From: Kumtagia sp964244725
Lineage (GTDB): Bacteria > Pseudomonadota > Alphaproteobacteria > Rhizobiales > Rhizobiaceae
Length of the DNA stretch: 64,000 bases
NCBI GenBank assembly: GCA_964244725.1
Contig: CAXTJQ010000003.1
Coordinates: 62,001 to 126,000, forward strand
Direction: 5' to 3'
In this document: positions 17,497-27,095 of the stretch, piece after piece
Layout: every line of letters begins with the position of its first letter
Numbering within the stretch: position 1 is the stretch's first letter
Notes under the pieces: model-generated
The model's database searches: none
The model's input: only the letters and a program-made list of their open reading frames with translations
Told to the model about the DNA's origin: nothing
Program-made: the position numbers and the translations under genes

Positions 17497-18210
17497 ATGA
17501 CGGCGGCAAAGCGAAACCGGTTGCCTCGTCTGCTGATCACCGGCTTCGAGCCGTTCGCGGGCGCGCCGGTCAATCCCACCGAATTTCTCGTCCGCGCGCT
17601 CGCGGACGACCCGCTGGGTTTTGCGGGCATGTCGGCCTTTCGCGCGGCCTTGCTACCGGTCGACTACCGGGCGATCGGCTCGATGCTGTCTGATCTCGGC
17701 GGGAACTTCGCGCCGGATATCGCTATCCATTTCGGACTGGCGGCCGGCTGCGGCGGCTTTCGGTTGGAACGGGTCGCCCGCAATCGCTTCGAGAAAGCCA
17801 GACCCGACAATCTCGGCGTCGCGCCAGCGGACGGCCCGATCTGCGCGGCAGGTCCGGTGCTGACGCCGACTTTGCCGCTCGAGCCGATTCACGACGCTCT
17901 GACCGCCGCGCACCTTCCTGTCGAATGGTCGGACGATGCCGGCGGCTATCTCTGCAACATGGCGATGACGCTATCGCTCGCGGGGACATGCGCGGGCTTT
18001 TCGCCGGCGATGTCCGGGTTCGTGCATGTGCCGCTGACCGGCGAGCGAACTCGGCTGTCGGAGGCTCAATTGCTCAAAGGCGCGGCCGTCATCGCAAAGG
18101 CCGCGCTGCGCGTCTGGCGAACCGGTTATTCGTCTTCGTTGGCGGTGACCGATACGCCGAGCGTCTTTGGCAGGTCGAGCGGCGTCGACATGCCGGAAGC
18201 CGCGATCTGA
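17497..18210 (+). CDS. pyroglutamyl-peptidase I-like (peptidase C15)
   Basis: 237-aa cysteine peptidase that removes N-terminal pyroglutamate. Family landmarks: TGFEPFAGAPVNPTE at the start, the nucleophile Cys in GGYLCN, and the catalytic His in FVHVPLT. The Cys-His pair is intact. It starts 4 bases after the aspS stop, so it is probably co-transcribed. The last 85 bases overlap the 3' end of the convergent periplasmic-protein gene. The tail after residue ~205 is longer than the usual ~215 aa and has no family match. Confidence 0.85.
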   Translation: MTAAKRNRLPRLLITGFEPFAGAPVNPTEFLVRALADDPLGFAGMSAFRAALLPVDYRAIGSMLSDLGGNFAPDIAIHFGLAAGCGGFRLERVARNRFEKARPDNLGVAPADGPICAAGPVLTPTLPLEPIHDALTAAHLPVEWSDDAGGYLCNMAMTLSLAGTCAGFSPAMSGFVHVPLTGERTRLSEAQLLKGAAVIAKAALRVWRTGYSSSLAVTDTPSVFGRSSGVDMPEAAI

Positions 18211-19322
18211 GAGAACGGCACCGGCGCCGGCGGTTCGGCCGAAATCTCAAGGCTCTTCGGCTGGTCGAGATAGGCGTTGACCGCAGCGCTGATCTGGCTG
18301 GAGAGCTCCGGATTATTGAGCTGCGCCGTAAGGAACGGCACGATCGCCTTGGCCTGGTTCTTGATATCCTCCGGCTTCATGCTCTGCATCTTGGCGACGT
18401 AGTCCAGGACCTTGCCGGTCAGCGAATCGTCGTCCCAGCGCAGGCTCGCCGAATGGAAAGTGAGCTGCTGCATCATGCCGAGCATCGCCAGCCCCTGCGC
18501 CGAATTGTCGGCGCCCGCCGGCTGCTCCGCCATCTTCTTCTGCATTTCCTGCATCGACTTGATGAAGTCCGGCGTATAGCCGCCGAGATCGAACGTCATC
18601 CCGAAGGTGCCCGCGTTCGCCACGCTGATGTCGTATTTGCTGAGCCCCAGCCGCCCGTCGGTCGGCTGCCAGGACCCTTCGGCTTCGAAAAAGCCGTTGA
18701 TCGTCTGATAGCCCATGGCGTCGATAGCGGCCTTGCTCTGCGGGTCCTCGATGAGGGAGAGATCGGCGGTGAATTTCTCCGCCGCGGTCGTGAACGCCAT
18801 CGGCTTTCCGTCGACGGGCGGCGTGATCTCGGCCGAGAGGTTCTCCATGGCGAATGCGGTCTTGTCGCCCTTCTTGACGCTGAAACTGGCCAGTTCCGCG
18901 CCGTCGTAGAACAGCAGCGACGCGATCGGGTCGGTCGACGTGGTCGCCGGCAGCTTGACGCCGGTCAGCGAGAACGGGCTCGCCGAAATGGTCATGCCGT
19001 CTTCCGTCATCGTGAAAGGCTCCGTCGAGACGGACTCGATCAGGTAGCCGCCATTCGCCTCGGTCACCCCCTGGAAGGTGACCTTGCCGATCTCGGCGGG
19101 CTTCTCGGCGCTCGCCGGACCGACTTTGAGCCCCTCCACCACGATCGCCGACGCGTCGCCCGACACTGACGACCAGCTGAGCTTGATGCCCTGCATTTCC
19201 ATGAGCTGCTTGAAGCGCTCCACGACGGCGGTCGCATCCTGTGCGTGGCCGACGCCGCTCGCGGCGGCAATCAGGAAAGTCGAGAGTGCGAGCTTACCGA
19301 GAAGACGACGGTGAAAGGACAT
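18126..19322 (-). CDS. exported hypothetical protein, ~400 aa
   Basis: 398-aa protein with a Sec signal peptide (RRLLGKLALSTFLIAAASGVGHA, cleavage near residue 27), so periplasmic or outer-membrane associated. The rest is soluble with alternating beta-strand patterns and repeated phrases such as SVSTEPFTM, MENLSAEI and GFFEAEGSW, suggestive of a repetitive beta-rich lipid- or polymer-binding fold. No enzyme motif seen. ATG 19322 is supported by AGGGAA six bases upstream. I do not recognise the family. Divergent from parC. Confidence 0.75.
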   Translation of the reverse strand: MSFHRRLLGKLALSTFLIAAASGVGHAQDATAVVERFKQLMEMQGIKLSWSSVSGDASAIVVEGLKVGPASAEKPAEIGKVTFQGVTEANGGYLIESVSTEPFTMTEDGMTISASPFSLTGVKLPATTSTDPIASLLFYDGAELASFSVKKGDKTAFAMENLSAEITPPVDGKPMAFTTAAEKFTADLSLIEDPQSKAAIDAMGYQTINGFFEAEGSWQPTDGRLGLSKYDISVANAGTFGMTFDLGGYTPDFIKSMQEMQKKMAEQPAGADNSAQGLAMLGMMQQLTFHSASLRWDDDSLTGKVLDYVAKMQSMKPEDIKNQAKAIVPFLTAQLNNPELSSQISAAVNAYLDQPKSLEISAEPPAPVPFSQIAASGMSTPLDLPKTLGVSVTANEDE

Positions 19323-19510
19323 AGGCGTTCCCTGGACATAGTTCGTTGAAACTTTTACGCCGTCACCCCTGGCGAGAAAAACGCGTCGGGAAAAAGGCGT
19401 GCGGGCCACATTGGCCGAAGTTTGCGGCAAAAGGCAAGAAGCGCCCGGTTTCAAACTTGACGGCGGCGCGCGGCCTTGATGCGAATCGGCCGCTTCGATA
19501 ACGCAGCCCG

Positions 19511-21766
19511 ATGGGCAAGGCGTCACCTCCGCCGCCATCGGGCGGCGATTCCATCGAACCGGTCGATTTGAAGAAGGCGCTCGAAGAGCGTTACCTTGCC
19601 TATGCGCTCTCGACGATCATGCACCGCGCGCTGCCGGACGTGCGCGACGGCCTGAAGCCGGTCCATCGCCGCATCATGCACGCGATGCGCCTGCTGCGCC
19701 TCAATCCCGACCAGGGGTTCGCCAAATGCGCCCGCATCGTCGGCGAGGTGATGGGCAAGTTTCACCCGCACGGCGACCAGTCGATCTACGACGCGCTGGT
19801 CCGCCTCGCGCAGGAATTTTCCGTCCGCTATCCATTGGTCGACGGCCAGGGCAATTTCGGCAATATCGACGGCGATAACGCGGCCGCCATGCGCTACACC
19901 GAGGCGCGCATGACCGAGGTCGCGACGGCGCTGCTCGAAGGCATAACCGAGGACGCCGTCGATTTCCGCCCGACCTACAACGAAGAGGACGAGGAGCCGG
20001 TCGTCCTGCCCGGCGCGTTCCCGAACCTGCTCGCCAACGGGTCGTCGGGCATCGCGGTCGGCATGGCGACCTCGATCCCGCCCCACAACGCCGCCGAACT
20101 CTGCGACGCCGCACTGACGCTGATCGGCAACCCGCAGGCAAGCGTGCCGGACCTGATGCAGCATGTGCAGGGTCCGGATTTCCCGACCGGCGGCATCATC
20201 GTCGACGACCGCGCGTCTATTCTCGAAGCCTATGAGACCGGACGCGGCGGGTTTCGCGTCCGCGCGCGCTATCACATAGAGGATCAGGGCCGCGGAACGT
20301 GGCAGATCATCGTCACCGAAATTCCGTTTCAGGTGCAGAAGGCCAAGCTGATCGAGAAGATGGCCGAACTGCTCACCGCGCGGCGGTTGCCCTTGCTCGA
20401 AGATGTCCGCGACGAGAGCGCGGAAGACATCCGCCTCGTTCTGATTCCGAAGAGCCGGTCGGTCGATCCGAGCATCCTGATGGAGTCGATCTTCAAGCTG
20501 ACGGACTTGGAGAGCCGCTATCCGCTCAACATGAACGTCCTCTCGCGTGGAAAGGTGCCCAACGTCCTGTCGCTCAAGGGCGTGCTGCAGGAATGGCTGG
20601 ACCATCGCAAGGACGTGCTGGTGCGCCGTTCGCGCCATCGTCTCGGGGAGATCGAGAAGCGGCTGGAGGTCCTCGCCGGCTACCTCATCGCCTATCTCAA
20701 TATCGACGAGGTCATCCGCATCATCCGCGAAGAGGACGAGCCCAAGCAGGCGATGATGGCGCGCTGGTCGCTGACCGACGTGCAGGCCGAGGCGATTCTG
20801 AACATGCGGCTGCGCGCGTTGCGCAAGCTCGAGGAGTTCGAGATCCGCAAGGAATTCGAGGGGTTGAGCGCTGAGAAGACCGCGATCGAAGCCCTGCTCG
20901 TTTCGGAATCCAGGCAATGGCAGACGGTCGCCTGGCAGGTCCAGAAAGTGCGCCGCGATTTCGGGCCAGAGCAGAACCCGCAACTCGGCAGGCGCCGCAC
21001 GACCTTCGCGCAAGCGCCCGACCACGACCTGACCGACATGCATCATGCGATGATCGAAAAGGAGCCGGTAACGGTCGTTATTTCGGCCAAGGGCTGGTTC
21101 AGGGCGCTGAAGGGTCACCTGACCGACCTGTCTCTTCTCGCATTCAAGGAGGGCGATAGCCTCAAGCTGGCGTTTCCGGCCCAGACGACCGACAGGATCC
21201 TCGTCTTCACGACGGGCGGCAAGTTCTACACGATCGGCGCCGACCGTCTGCCGGGCGGGCGCGGCCACGGCGAGCCGATCCGCATCATCGTCGACATGGA
21301 GAACGATCAGGACATCGTCACGGCCTTCGTCCACGATCCGAGGCGCAAGCTGCTGCTGGCCTCCCGTGACGGCTATGGCTTCATCGTCCCTGAGGCGGAG
21401 GTCGTCGCCAATACCCGCAAGGGCAAGCAGGTGATGAACGTCAAGGCGCCGGATGGGGCAAGACGGTGCGTGCCGCTTTCCGGCGACCATGTCGCCATCG
21501 TTGGCGAAAACCGCAAGATGCTCCTGTTCCCGCTGACCGAAATGCTGGAAATGACGCGCGGCAAGGGCGTGCGCCTGCAGCGCTACAAGGACGGCGGCAT
21601 GCTCGACATCAAGCCGTTCGTCATGGAACAGGGGCTGACCTGGCAGGATTCCGCCGACCGGACCTTCGTCAAGACCCGGTCAGAGTTGGCGGAATGGATC
21701 GGCAATCGCGCGACAGCGGGACGCCTGGTCCCGAAGGGCTTTCCGCGGTCCGGCAAGTTCGGCTGA
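19511..21766 (+). CDS. parC: DNA topoisomerase IV subunit A
   Basis: 751-aa type IIA topoisomerase subunit that cleaves DNA to unlink daughter chromosomes. The N-terminal winged-helix domain includes YALSTIMHRALPDVRDGLKPVHRR, the catalytic Tyr is Y129 in AAMRYTEARM, and the QRR-like GxFHPHGDQSIYDALV is present. The C-terminal beta-pinwheel is degenerate and lacks the canonical GyrA box, which favours ParC over GyrA. Length is typical of alphaproteobacterial ParC. Confidence 0.95.
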   Translation: MGKASPPPPSGGDSIEPVDLKKALEERYLAYALSTIMHRALPDVRDGLKPVHRRIMHAMRLLRLNPDQGFAKCARIVGEVMGKFHPHGDQSIYDALVRLAQEFSVRYPLVDGQGNFGNIDGDNAAAMRYTEARMTEVATALLEGITEDAVDFRPTYNEEDEEPVVLPGAFPNLLANGSSGIAVGMATSIPPHNAAELCDAALTLIGNPQASVPDLMQHVQGPDFPTGGIIVDDRASILEAYETGRGGFRVRARYHIEDQGRGTWQIIVTEIPFQVQKAKLIEKMAELLTARRLPLLEDVRDESAEDIRLVLIPKSRSVDPSILMESIFKLTDLESRYPLNMNVLSRGKVPNVLSLKGVLQEWLDHRKDVLVRRSRHRLGEIEKRLEVLAGYLIAYLNIDEVIRIIREEDEPKQAMMARWSLTDVQAEAILNMRLRALRKLEEFEIRKEFEGLSAEKTAIEALLVSESRQWQTVAWQVQKVRRDFGPEQNPQLGRRRTTFAQAPDHDLTDMHHAMIEKEPVTVVISAKGWFRALKGHLTDLSLLAFKEGDSLKLAFPAQTTDRILVFTTGGKFYTIGADRLPGGRGHGEPIRIIVDMENDQDIVTAFVHDPRRKLLLASRDGYGFIVPEAEVVANTRKGKQVMNVKAPDGARRCVPLSGDHVAIVGENRKMLLFPLTEMLEMTRGKGVRLQRYKDGGMLDIKPFVMEQGLTWQDSADRTFVKTRSELAEWIGNRATAGRLVPKGFPRSGKFG

Positions 21767-21870
21767 GTCTCTTCCAGGTTCCTTGCGGCGGCTGAGCGCG
21801 TTTGTCCCCCAACCGGCAATGACGCCATGTTTGCTGACGCCCTTCCGTCAGGAGCGTGCGTTGCACCATA

Positions 21871-21911
21871 TTGACGGCGACCAACCATTCGCATAATGAG
21901 AATGAACGTTC
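21871..21911 (+). promoter_or_regulatory. candidate promoter and operator of the efflux operon
   Basis: TTGACG at 21871-21876 is followed after 17 bases by TAATGA (21894-21899), or after 15 by CATAAT. Immediately downstream is the 8-bp palindrome GAACGTTC (21904-21911), a plausible binding site for the TetR protein encoded 22 bases further on. Inferred from position only. Confidence 0.3.
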
Positions 21912-21932
21912 GCACTCTATTCGAAGCAGATA

Positions 21933-22592
21933 ATGGACAAGCAGTCGGGCATCATTTCCGAGGATGTCGTGGACGCCGACGAGGCGCCGCCGCGCACCGC
22001 GCGCCGCGACCTGGTCATCGAGCGGATTCTCGACGCGGCGAAGCTCTGCGTCGTGCGGTCCGGTTTCCAGGGCGCTTCGATGCATGACATCTGTACGGAG
22101 TCGGGCATGAGTCCGGGCGCGCTCTACCGGTACTTCCCGTCCAAGGAAGCGATCATTCTCGCCATCGCCGACAAGGATCGGCGCGAGGATGCGGAAACGT
22201 TTTCGGCAATGTTCCGCAATCCGTCGGTGGTCGAGGGCGTGGTCGAAGCGACCATGGCCTATATTCGCCATATCCACGACCGCGACATGGCGCCGCTTTT
22301 TGCCGAGATTCGCGCCGAATCGATGCGAAACGATACGATCAGCGCGACCTGCCGCGAACATCGCGGCCAGATCGCCGAACGTTTCGAAGCCTATCTGGCG
22401 CGCGCCATCGAGCGCGGCGAAATCGAGCCGGAGGCGCGGCTTTCGAGCCTGCTCGTCATGTTCATGGCGATGGGCGAGGGCTTCGCGCTGAACAATGTGC
22501 TTTCGCTCGGCGTGCCTGAGGTCGAGGTCGAGACGCTGATCAGGGCGATGGTCGTGGGCATGCTTCGCCCCGTCGCCGAAAGGCCGAACTGA
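21933..22592 (+). CDS. TetR/AcrR family transcriptional regulator
   Basis: 219-aa repressor. The N-terminal helix-turn-helix (about residues 25-75) contains RDLVIERILDAAKLCVVRSGFQGASMHDICTESGMSP and ALYRYFPSKEAI, the classic TetR pattern. The C-terminal helical ligand domain is of normal length. Its TGA overlaps the ATG of the adaptor gene (TGATG), so it should be co-transcribed with, and presumably represses, the efflux operon. Confidence 0.9.
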   Translation: MDKQSGIISEDVVDADEAPPRTARRDLVIERILDAAKLCVVRSGFQGASMHDICTESGMSPGALYRYFPSKEAIILAIADKDRREDAETFSAMFRNPSVVEGVVEATMAYIRHIHDRDMAPLFAEIRAESMRNDTISATCREHRGQIAERFEAYLARAIERGEIEPEARLSSLLVMFMAMGEGFALNNVLSLGVPEVEVETLIRAMVVGMLRPVAERPN

Positions 22593-23827
22593 TGCCGGCG
22601 CGACCAGTAGGACGGATGGATTTCATGACGCGTTTCCCGCTCGCGGCCCTCTCCCTGGCCACCCTTCTCGCGGGCGCCTCCGCCATCTCGCCGGTCCCGG
22701 CGTTCGCGCAGGACGGCGCGCCGGCCGCCGAAGTCCCGGCGCTGCCGGCGATCCGCGTCATCGCCGCGGCGCGGCGCGAACTCGTCGAGACGCTGACCGT
22801 CAACGGCACGATCGTCCCGCGCGACGAAGCTGCGGCCGGAACCGACCTCAACGGCATGATTGTTCTCGCGCTCAACGCCGACCAGGGCGACATGGTCAGG
22901 AAGGGCGACGTGCTCGCGGTGCTCGATCGCTCGATGCTCGACACCGAACTGCTGCAGATGTCGGCGACGCGCGCCCAGAGCGAGGCGACCGTCGACCAGA
23001 TGCGGGCGCAGATCAGCGACGTGCGCATTTCGCTGAAGCAGGCGAACGAGGCCTACGACCGCGCCGTCGCCTTGCAGAAAAAGGGCGTGGCCACGAAGGC
23101 CGAACTCGACAACGCCGTCAACGCGGTCGACAGCGCCAAGGCCAAGCTGGATTCGGCGGAAAAGGCGCTTATCGCCTCGAACGCGCAACTGGCGGTGGTC
23201 GACGCGCAGGCCGACGGCGTCAGGGTGCAGTTGAACAAGACCGAGATTCGCGCCCCGGCCGACGGTCTCGTGCTGGCGCGCAACGCGACGCTGGGCGGCG
23301 TCGTGTCGTCGAGCAGCGCGGCGCTGTTCCGAATCGCCATCGGCGGCGAGTTCGAACTCGAGGCCAATATCGCGGAAACCTGGCTGCCGCGGCTCGAAAA
23401 GGGCATGAAGACCGACGTGATCCTGCCCGGTTCGGCGGACAGGATCGCCGGCGCGATTCGCCGGATTTCTCCCGAGATCGACCAGAAGTCGCGGCTTGGC
23501 CCGATCCGCGTGACGCTTGCCAAGGATACGCGCGCCAGGGCCGGCAGTTTCGCACGCGGCGTGATCGAACTGCAACGCCGCGACGGCATCGCGGTGCCGG
23601 TGGCGGCGGTGATCTACAAGGGGGCCGAGGCCTTCCTGCAGGTCGTCGAAAGCGGCCAGGTCCGCACCGCCCCGGTCCGACTGGGGGCCCGCACCGCCGA
23701 TAGCGTCGAGATTCTTTCCGGCGTCGCCGAGGGCGAGGATGTCGTGGCGCGCGCGGGCACCTTCGTTGCCGATGGCGACAAGGTCATGCCCGTACGCGAC
23801 GACGCAACGGGGGCGATCAAGCCATGA
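22592..23827 (+). CDS. RND efflux periplasmic adaptor (membrane fusion protein)
   Basis: 411-aa HlyD/AcrA-like adaptor. A signal peptide ends near PAFA-QDG. The lipoyl/barrel-sandwich half motifs are GMIVLALNADQGDMVRKGDVLAVLD and TEIRAPADGLVLARNATLGGVV. A helical hairpin (about residues 130-205) holds the repeated coiled-coil stretches. It links the inner-membrane pump to an outer-membrane channel, not encoded here. The stop overlaps the pump start (ATGA). A second in-frame ATG 33 bases in is an alternative start. Confidence 0.92.
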   Translation: MPARPVGRMDFMTRFPLAALSLATLLAGASAISPVPAFAQDGAPAAEVPALPAIRVIAAARRELVETLTVNGTIVPRDEAAAGTDLNGMIVLALNADQGDMVRKGDVLAVLDRSMLDTELLQMSATRAQSEATVDQMRAQISDVRISLKQANEAYDRAVALQKKGVATKAELDNAVNAVDSAKAKLDSAEKALIASNAQLAVVDAQADGVRVQLNKTEIRAPADGLVLARNATLGGVVSSSSAALFRIAIGGEFELEANIAETWLPRLEKGMKTDVILPGSADRIAGAIRRISPEIDQKSRLGPIRVTLAKDTRARAGSFARGVIELQRRDGIAVPVAAVIYKGAEAFLQVVESGQVRTAPVRLGARTADSVEILSGVAEGEDVVARAGTFVADGDKVMPVRDDATGAIKP

Positions 23828-26800
23828 ACTGGAACATTTCCGCCTGGTCGATCCGCAACCCCGTACCGGCGATCCTGCTGTTCATCGTCCTGGTCGTGCT
23901 GGGGCTGCTCAGTTTCTCGAAGCTCCCGATCACCCGCTTCCCCAACATCGACGTGCCGATCGTCAATGTGACCGTCACCGATCCGGGCGTCGCGCCGAGC
24001 GAACTGGAGACGCAGGTCACCAAGCGCGTCGAGGACGCGGTCGCCAACATATCCGGAGTCAAGAACGTCACCTCGACGATCACCGAGGGCAATTCGCAGA
24101 CGCTGATCGAGTTCCGGCTCGAGGTCGACACCCAGGTCGCGGTCGACGATGTCAAGGACGCGGTCGAACGCATTCGCAGCGAACTGCCGGCCACCGCCGA
24201 CACGCCGGTGGTCAATCGCGTCGACGTGGAGGGTCAAGCGATCCTGACCTATGCGGTGACCGCGCCGGCGATGACGCTCGAGGAACTGTCCTGGTTTGTC
24301 GACGACACCGCCATTCGCAAGCTGCAGGGTCTGAAAGGCGTGGCGCGGGTCGACCGCTACGGCGGCGTGACTCGCGAAATCAAGGTCGACCTCGATCCGG
24401 ACCGCCTGACGGCGCTCGGCGTTTCGGCCGGCGACGTGAACCGCGCGCTTCGCTCGGCGAACGTCGACCTGACCGGCGGCAGCGGCGATTTCGCCAATCG
24501 CGACCAGGCCATCCGCACGCTTGGCGGCGCCAAGACCATCGCCGAACTCCAGGCGCTGGACATTCCGCTTTCGGGCGGGCGCATGGTCAAGCTGTCCGAT
24601 ATCGCGACCGTCGCCGACGCCTGGGCCGACCCGAAATCCTTCGCACGCGTCAACAACCAGACCGTCGTGTCGTTCGGCATCTTCCGCGCCAAGGGCGAGA
24701 GCGACGTCGAGGTCAATGCCCGCGCCGAAGCCGCGGTCGCCGACCTGCAGAAGAGCCACCCGGGAATTTCCATCGTCAAGGTCGACGATTCGGTAGCCTA
24801 CACCGAAGGCAACTATGTCTCGGCGATGGAGATGCTGATGGAGGGCGCCGCCCTTTCCGTCATCGTCGTCCTCCTGTTCCTGCGCGACATCCGCGCCACT
24901 CTGGTCGCCGCGACGGCGCTGCCGCTGTCGATCTTCCCGACGTTCTGGGCGCTCGACATGATGGGCTTTTCGCTCAATCTCGTCAGCCTGCTCGGGATAA
25001 CGCTGGTCGTCGGCATCCTGGTCGACGACGCGATCGTCGAGATCGAGAACATCGTCCGTCATGTGAAGATGGGCAAGTCGCCCTACCGCGCTTCCCTGGA
25101 GGCCGCCGACGAGATCGGCCTCGCGGTCATCGCGATTTCGGCGACCATCATCGCGGTGTTTGCCCCGGTGTCGTTCATGAGCGGCATCGCCGGCCAATAT
25201 TTCAAGCAGTTCGGCCTGACGGTCGCGGTCGCCGTGTTCTTCTCGCTGCTGGTCGCGCGCCTGCTGACGCCGATGATGGCGGCGTATTTCCTGCGCGGCC
25301 ACGGTCACGAGGAGCCGAGGCCCGGCCGCTTCCTGCGCGGCTATCTGGCGATGCTGCGCGGCACCCTGCGCTTCCGCTGGCTCACCCTCCTGGTCGGCGT
25401 CGCCTTCTTCGCTGGGTCGATCTACTGCACGCGGTTCCTGCCCTCGGGCTTCATCCCGCGCGAGGATGCGAGCCGCATCGTCTTCTCGCTCGAACTGCCG
25501 CCGGGAAGCCTGCTCGAGGACACGCGCGCCGCGACCGACGAGGTGACGCGGATCATGCGCGAAGTGCCGGAAGTCGAAAACGTCTACGTGGTCGGCGGCG
25601 CGAGCCCGGGCGGTTCGCTCGAATACCGGCGCGCGACGGTCGTGGCCGACCTCCTGCACAAGACCGAGCGCGACCTGTCGCAGCAGGCGATCGAGGAAAT
25701 CCTGCTGAAGAAACTTGCCGCTCTGCCGGACATCCGCGCCTACTTCGTCAACGATCGCGGCGAACGCGCCATGGCCTTCGGCGTGATGGGCAGCAACGGC
25801 GCGGTGCTCGACGATCAGGCGCGCAAGATCCAGAGCGCGATGGCGGCGACCGGCAAGTTTCGCGGCGTTTCGTCGAACGCCGCCCTCGACCGGCCGGAGG
25901 TGATCATCGTCCCCGATCTGGTGCGGGTCGCCGAACTCGGCATCTCGACGGCGGCGATCTCCGAGACCCTGCGGGTCGCCACCATCGGCGACGTGGACGC
26001 CAATCTGGCGAAGTTTACCGTCGGCGACCGGCAGATCCCGATCCGCGTCCAGCTCAACGAGCTCGCCAAGGACGATCTGTCCGTGGTCAGCGGCCTCCCG
26101 GTCCTGACCGCCAATGGCGGCGTGGTGCCGCTGTCGTCGGTCGCCGACATACGCTTCGGCCAGGGGCCGTCCTCGATCAACCGCTTCAACCGCGAGCGGC
26201 GCGTCGTGATCGGCGCCGACATGGCGCCAGGCGCCGAGCTCAGCGAGGGGCTCAGCACGGTCTTTGCGCTGCCGGAAGTCAAGAATCTGGCGGCCGGCGC
26301 CCGCATCCAGGAGACCGGCGACGCCGAAGTCATGGGCGAAGTGTTCGCCGGTTTCGCCACCGCGATGGGCACGGGCCTGATGCTCGTGCTGGTCGTGCTG
26401 ATCCTCCTGTTCGGATCGGTGTTCCACTCCTTCACCATTCTCGGCTCGCTGCCGCTGGCGATCGGCGGCGTGGTCGGCGCGCTTTGGGTCACGAACTCCG
26501 CCGTCTCGATGCCGGTTGTGATCGGCATTCTGATGCTGATGGGCATCGTGACCAAGAACGCGATCATGCTCGTCGACTTCGCCGTCGAGGAGGTCAAGCA
26601 AGGCGTGACGCGGCGCGAGGCGATTCTCGACGCCGGCCGCAAGCGCGCCCGTCCGATCGTCATGACCACGATCGCGATGTCGGCGGGCATGGTTCCGGCG
26701 GCGCTGGGCATGGGCGACGGCGGCGAATTCCGCGCGCCGATGGCGATCGCGGTGATCGGCGGCCTTCTGATCTCGACGCTGCTCTCGCTTGTCTTCGTGC

Positions 26801-26973
26801 CGTCATTCTATACGCTCATGGATGACGCGGCGATCTGGACCGGACGGTTCTTCCGCTGGTCGCTGCGGCCGAATGCGGCCGACGAGCCGGGTTCGGAGAG
26901 ACCGATTCGTCACGGCGCGCCTGTCCATAGCCTGCCGCGGCCCGCCGACCCGATGCCGGTCGCGGCCGAGTAG
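23824..26973 (+). CDS. RND efflux permease (AcrB/MexB-like)
   Basis: 1049-aa pump with the 1+5+1+5 helix plan and two large periplasmic loops. Proton-relay Asp residues are in TM4 (LVDDAIVEIENIVRH). The conserved start is SIRNPVPAILLFIVLVVLG, and the second-half helices carry GIVTKNAIMLVDFAVEE. It exports drugs or metabolites by proton antiport as a trimer. It is the third gene of the tetR-adaptor-pump operon. The basic/Pro-rich last ~50 residues after the final helix are longer than in AcrB. Confidence 0.93.
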   Translation: MNWNISAWSIRNPVPAILLFIVLVVLGLLSFSKLPITRFPNIDVPIVNVTVTDPGVAPSELETQVTKRVEDAVANISGVKNVTSTITEGNSQTLIEFRLEVDTQVAVDDVKDAVERIRSELPATADTPVVNRVDVEGQAILTYAVTAPAMTLEELSWFVDDTAIRKLQGLKGVARVDRYGGVTREIKVDLDPDRLTALGVSAGDVNRALRSANVDLTGGSGDFANRDQAIRTLGGAKTIAELQALDIPLSGGRMVKLSDIATVADAWADPKSFARVNNQTVVSFGIFRAKGESDVEVNARAEAAVADLQKSHPGISIVKVDDSVAYTEGNYVSAMEMLMEGAALSVIVVLLFLRDIRATLVAATALPLSIFPTFWALDMMGFSLNLVSLLGITLVVGILVDDAIVEIENIVRHVKMGKSPYRASLEAADEIGLAVIAISATIIAVFAPVSFMSGIAGQYFKQFGLTVAVAVFFSLLVARLLTPMMAAYFLRGHGHEEPRPGRFLRGYLAMLRGTLRFRWLTLLVGVAFFAGSIYCTRFLPSGFIPREDASRIVFSLELPPGSLLEDTRAATDEVTRIMREVPEVENVYVVGGASPGGSLEYRRATVVADLLHKTERDLSQQAIEEILLKKLAALPDIRAYFVNDRGERAMAFGVMGSNGAVLDDQARKIQSAMAATGKFRGVSSNAALDRPEVIIVPDLVRVAELGISTAAISETLRVATIGDVDANLAKFTVGDRQIPIRVQLNELAKDDLSVVSGLPVLTANGGVVPLSSVADIRFGQGPSSINRFNRERRVVIGADMAPGAELSEGLSTVFALPEVKNLAAGARIQETGDAEVMGEVFAGFATAMGTGLMLVLVVLILLFGSVFHSFTILGSLPLAIGGVVGALWVTNSAVSMPVVIGILMLMGIVTKNAIMLVDFAVEEVKQGVTRREAILDAGRKRARPIVMTTIAMSAGMVPAALGMGDGGEFRAPMAIAVIGGLLISTLLSLVFVPSFYTLMDDAAIWTGRFFRWSLRPNAADEPGSERPIRHGAPVHSLPRPADPMPVAAE

Positions 26974-27095
26974 CGGCGAGCCAGCCGAAAGCGATCGGCC
27001 CGATTGCATTTGTCATCGGGCCACGAAAGCGGCACAATGACTGTCGAGAAGGTCGCTAGGCCGCACGTGACGCTGCCGCGGCCGGAGGTTGCGCA

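Noticed and set aside
15867..17630. Long minus-strand frame opposite aspS
   Set aside because: Low-complexity composition typical of the antisense of a GC-rich gene; no family signal.
23614..26601. 995-codon open frame on the minus strand opposite the efflux genes
   Set aside because: Shadow frame: its His/Asp/Arg-rich composition is the mirror of GC-rich coding, and the plus-strand RND genes are certain.
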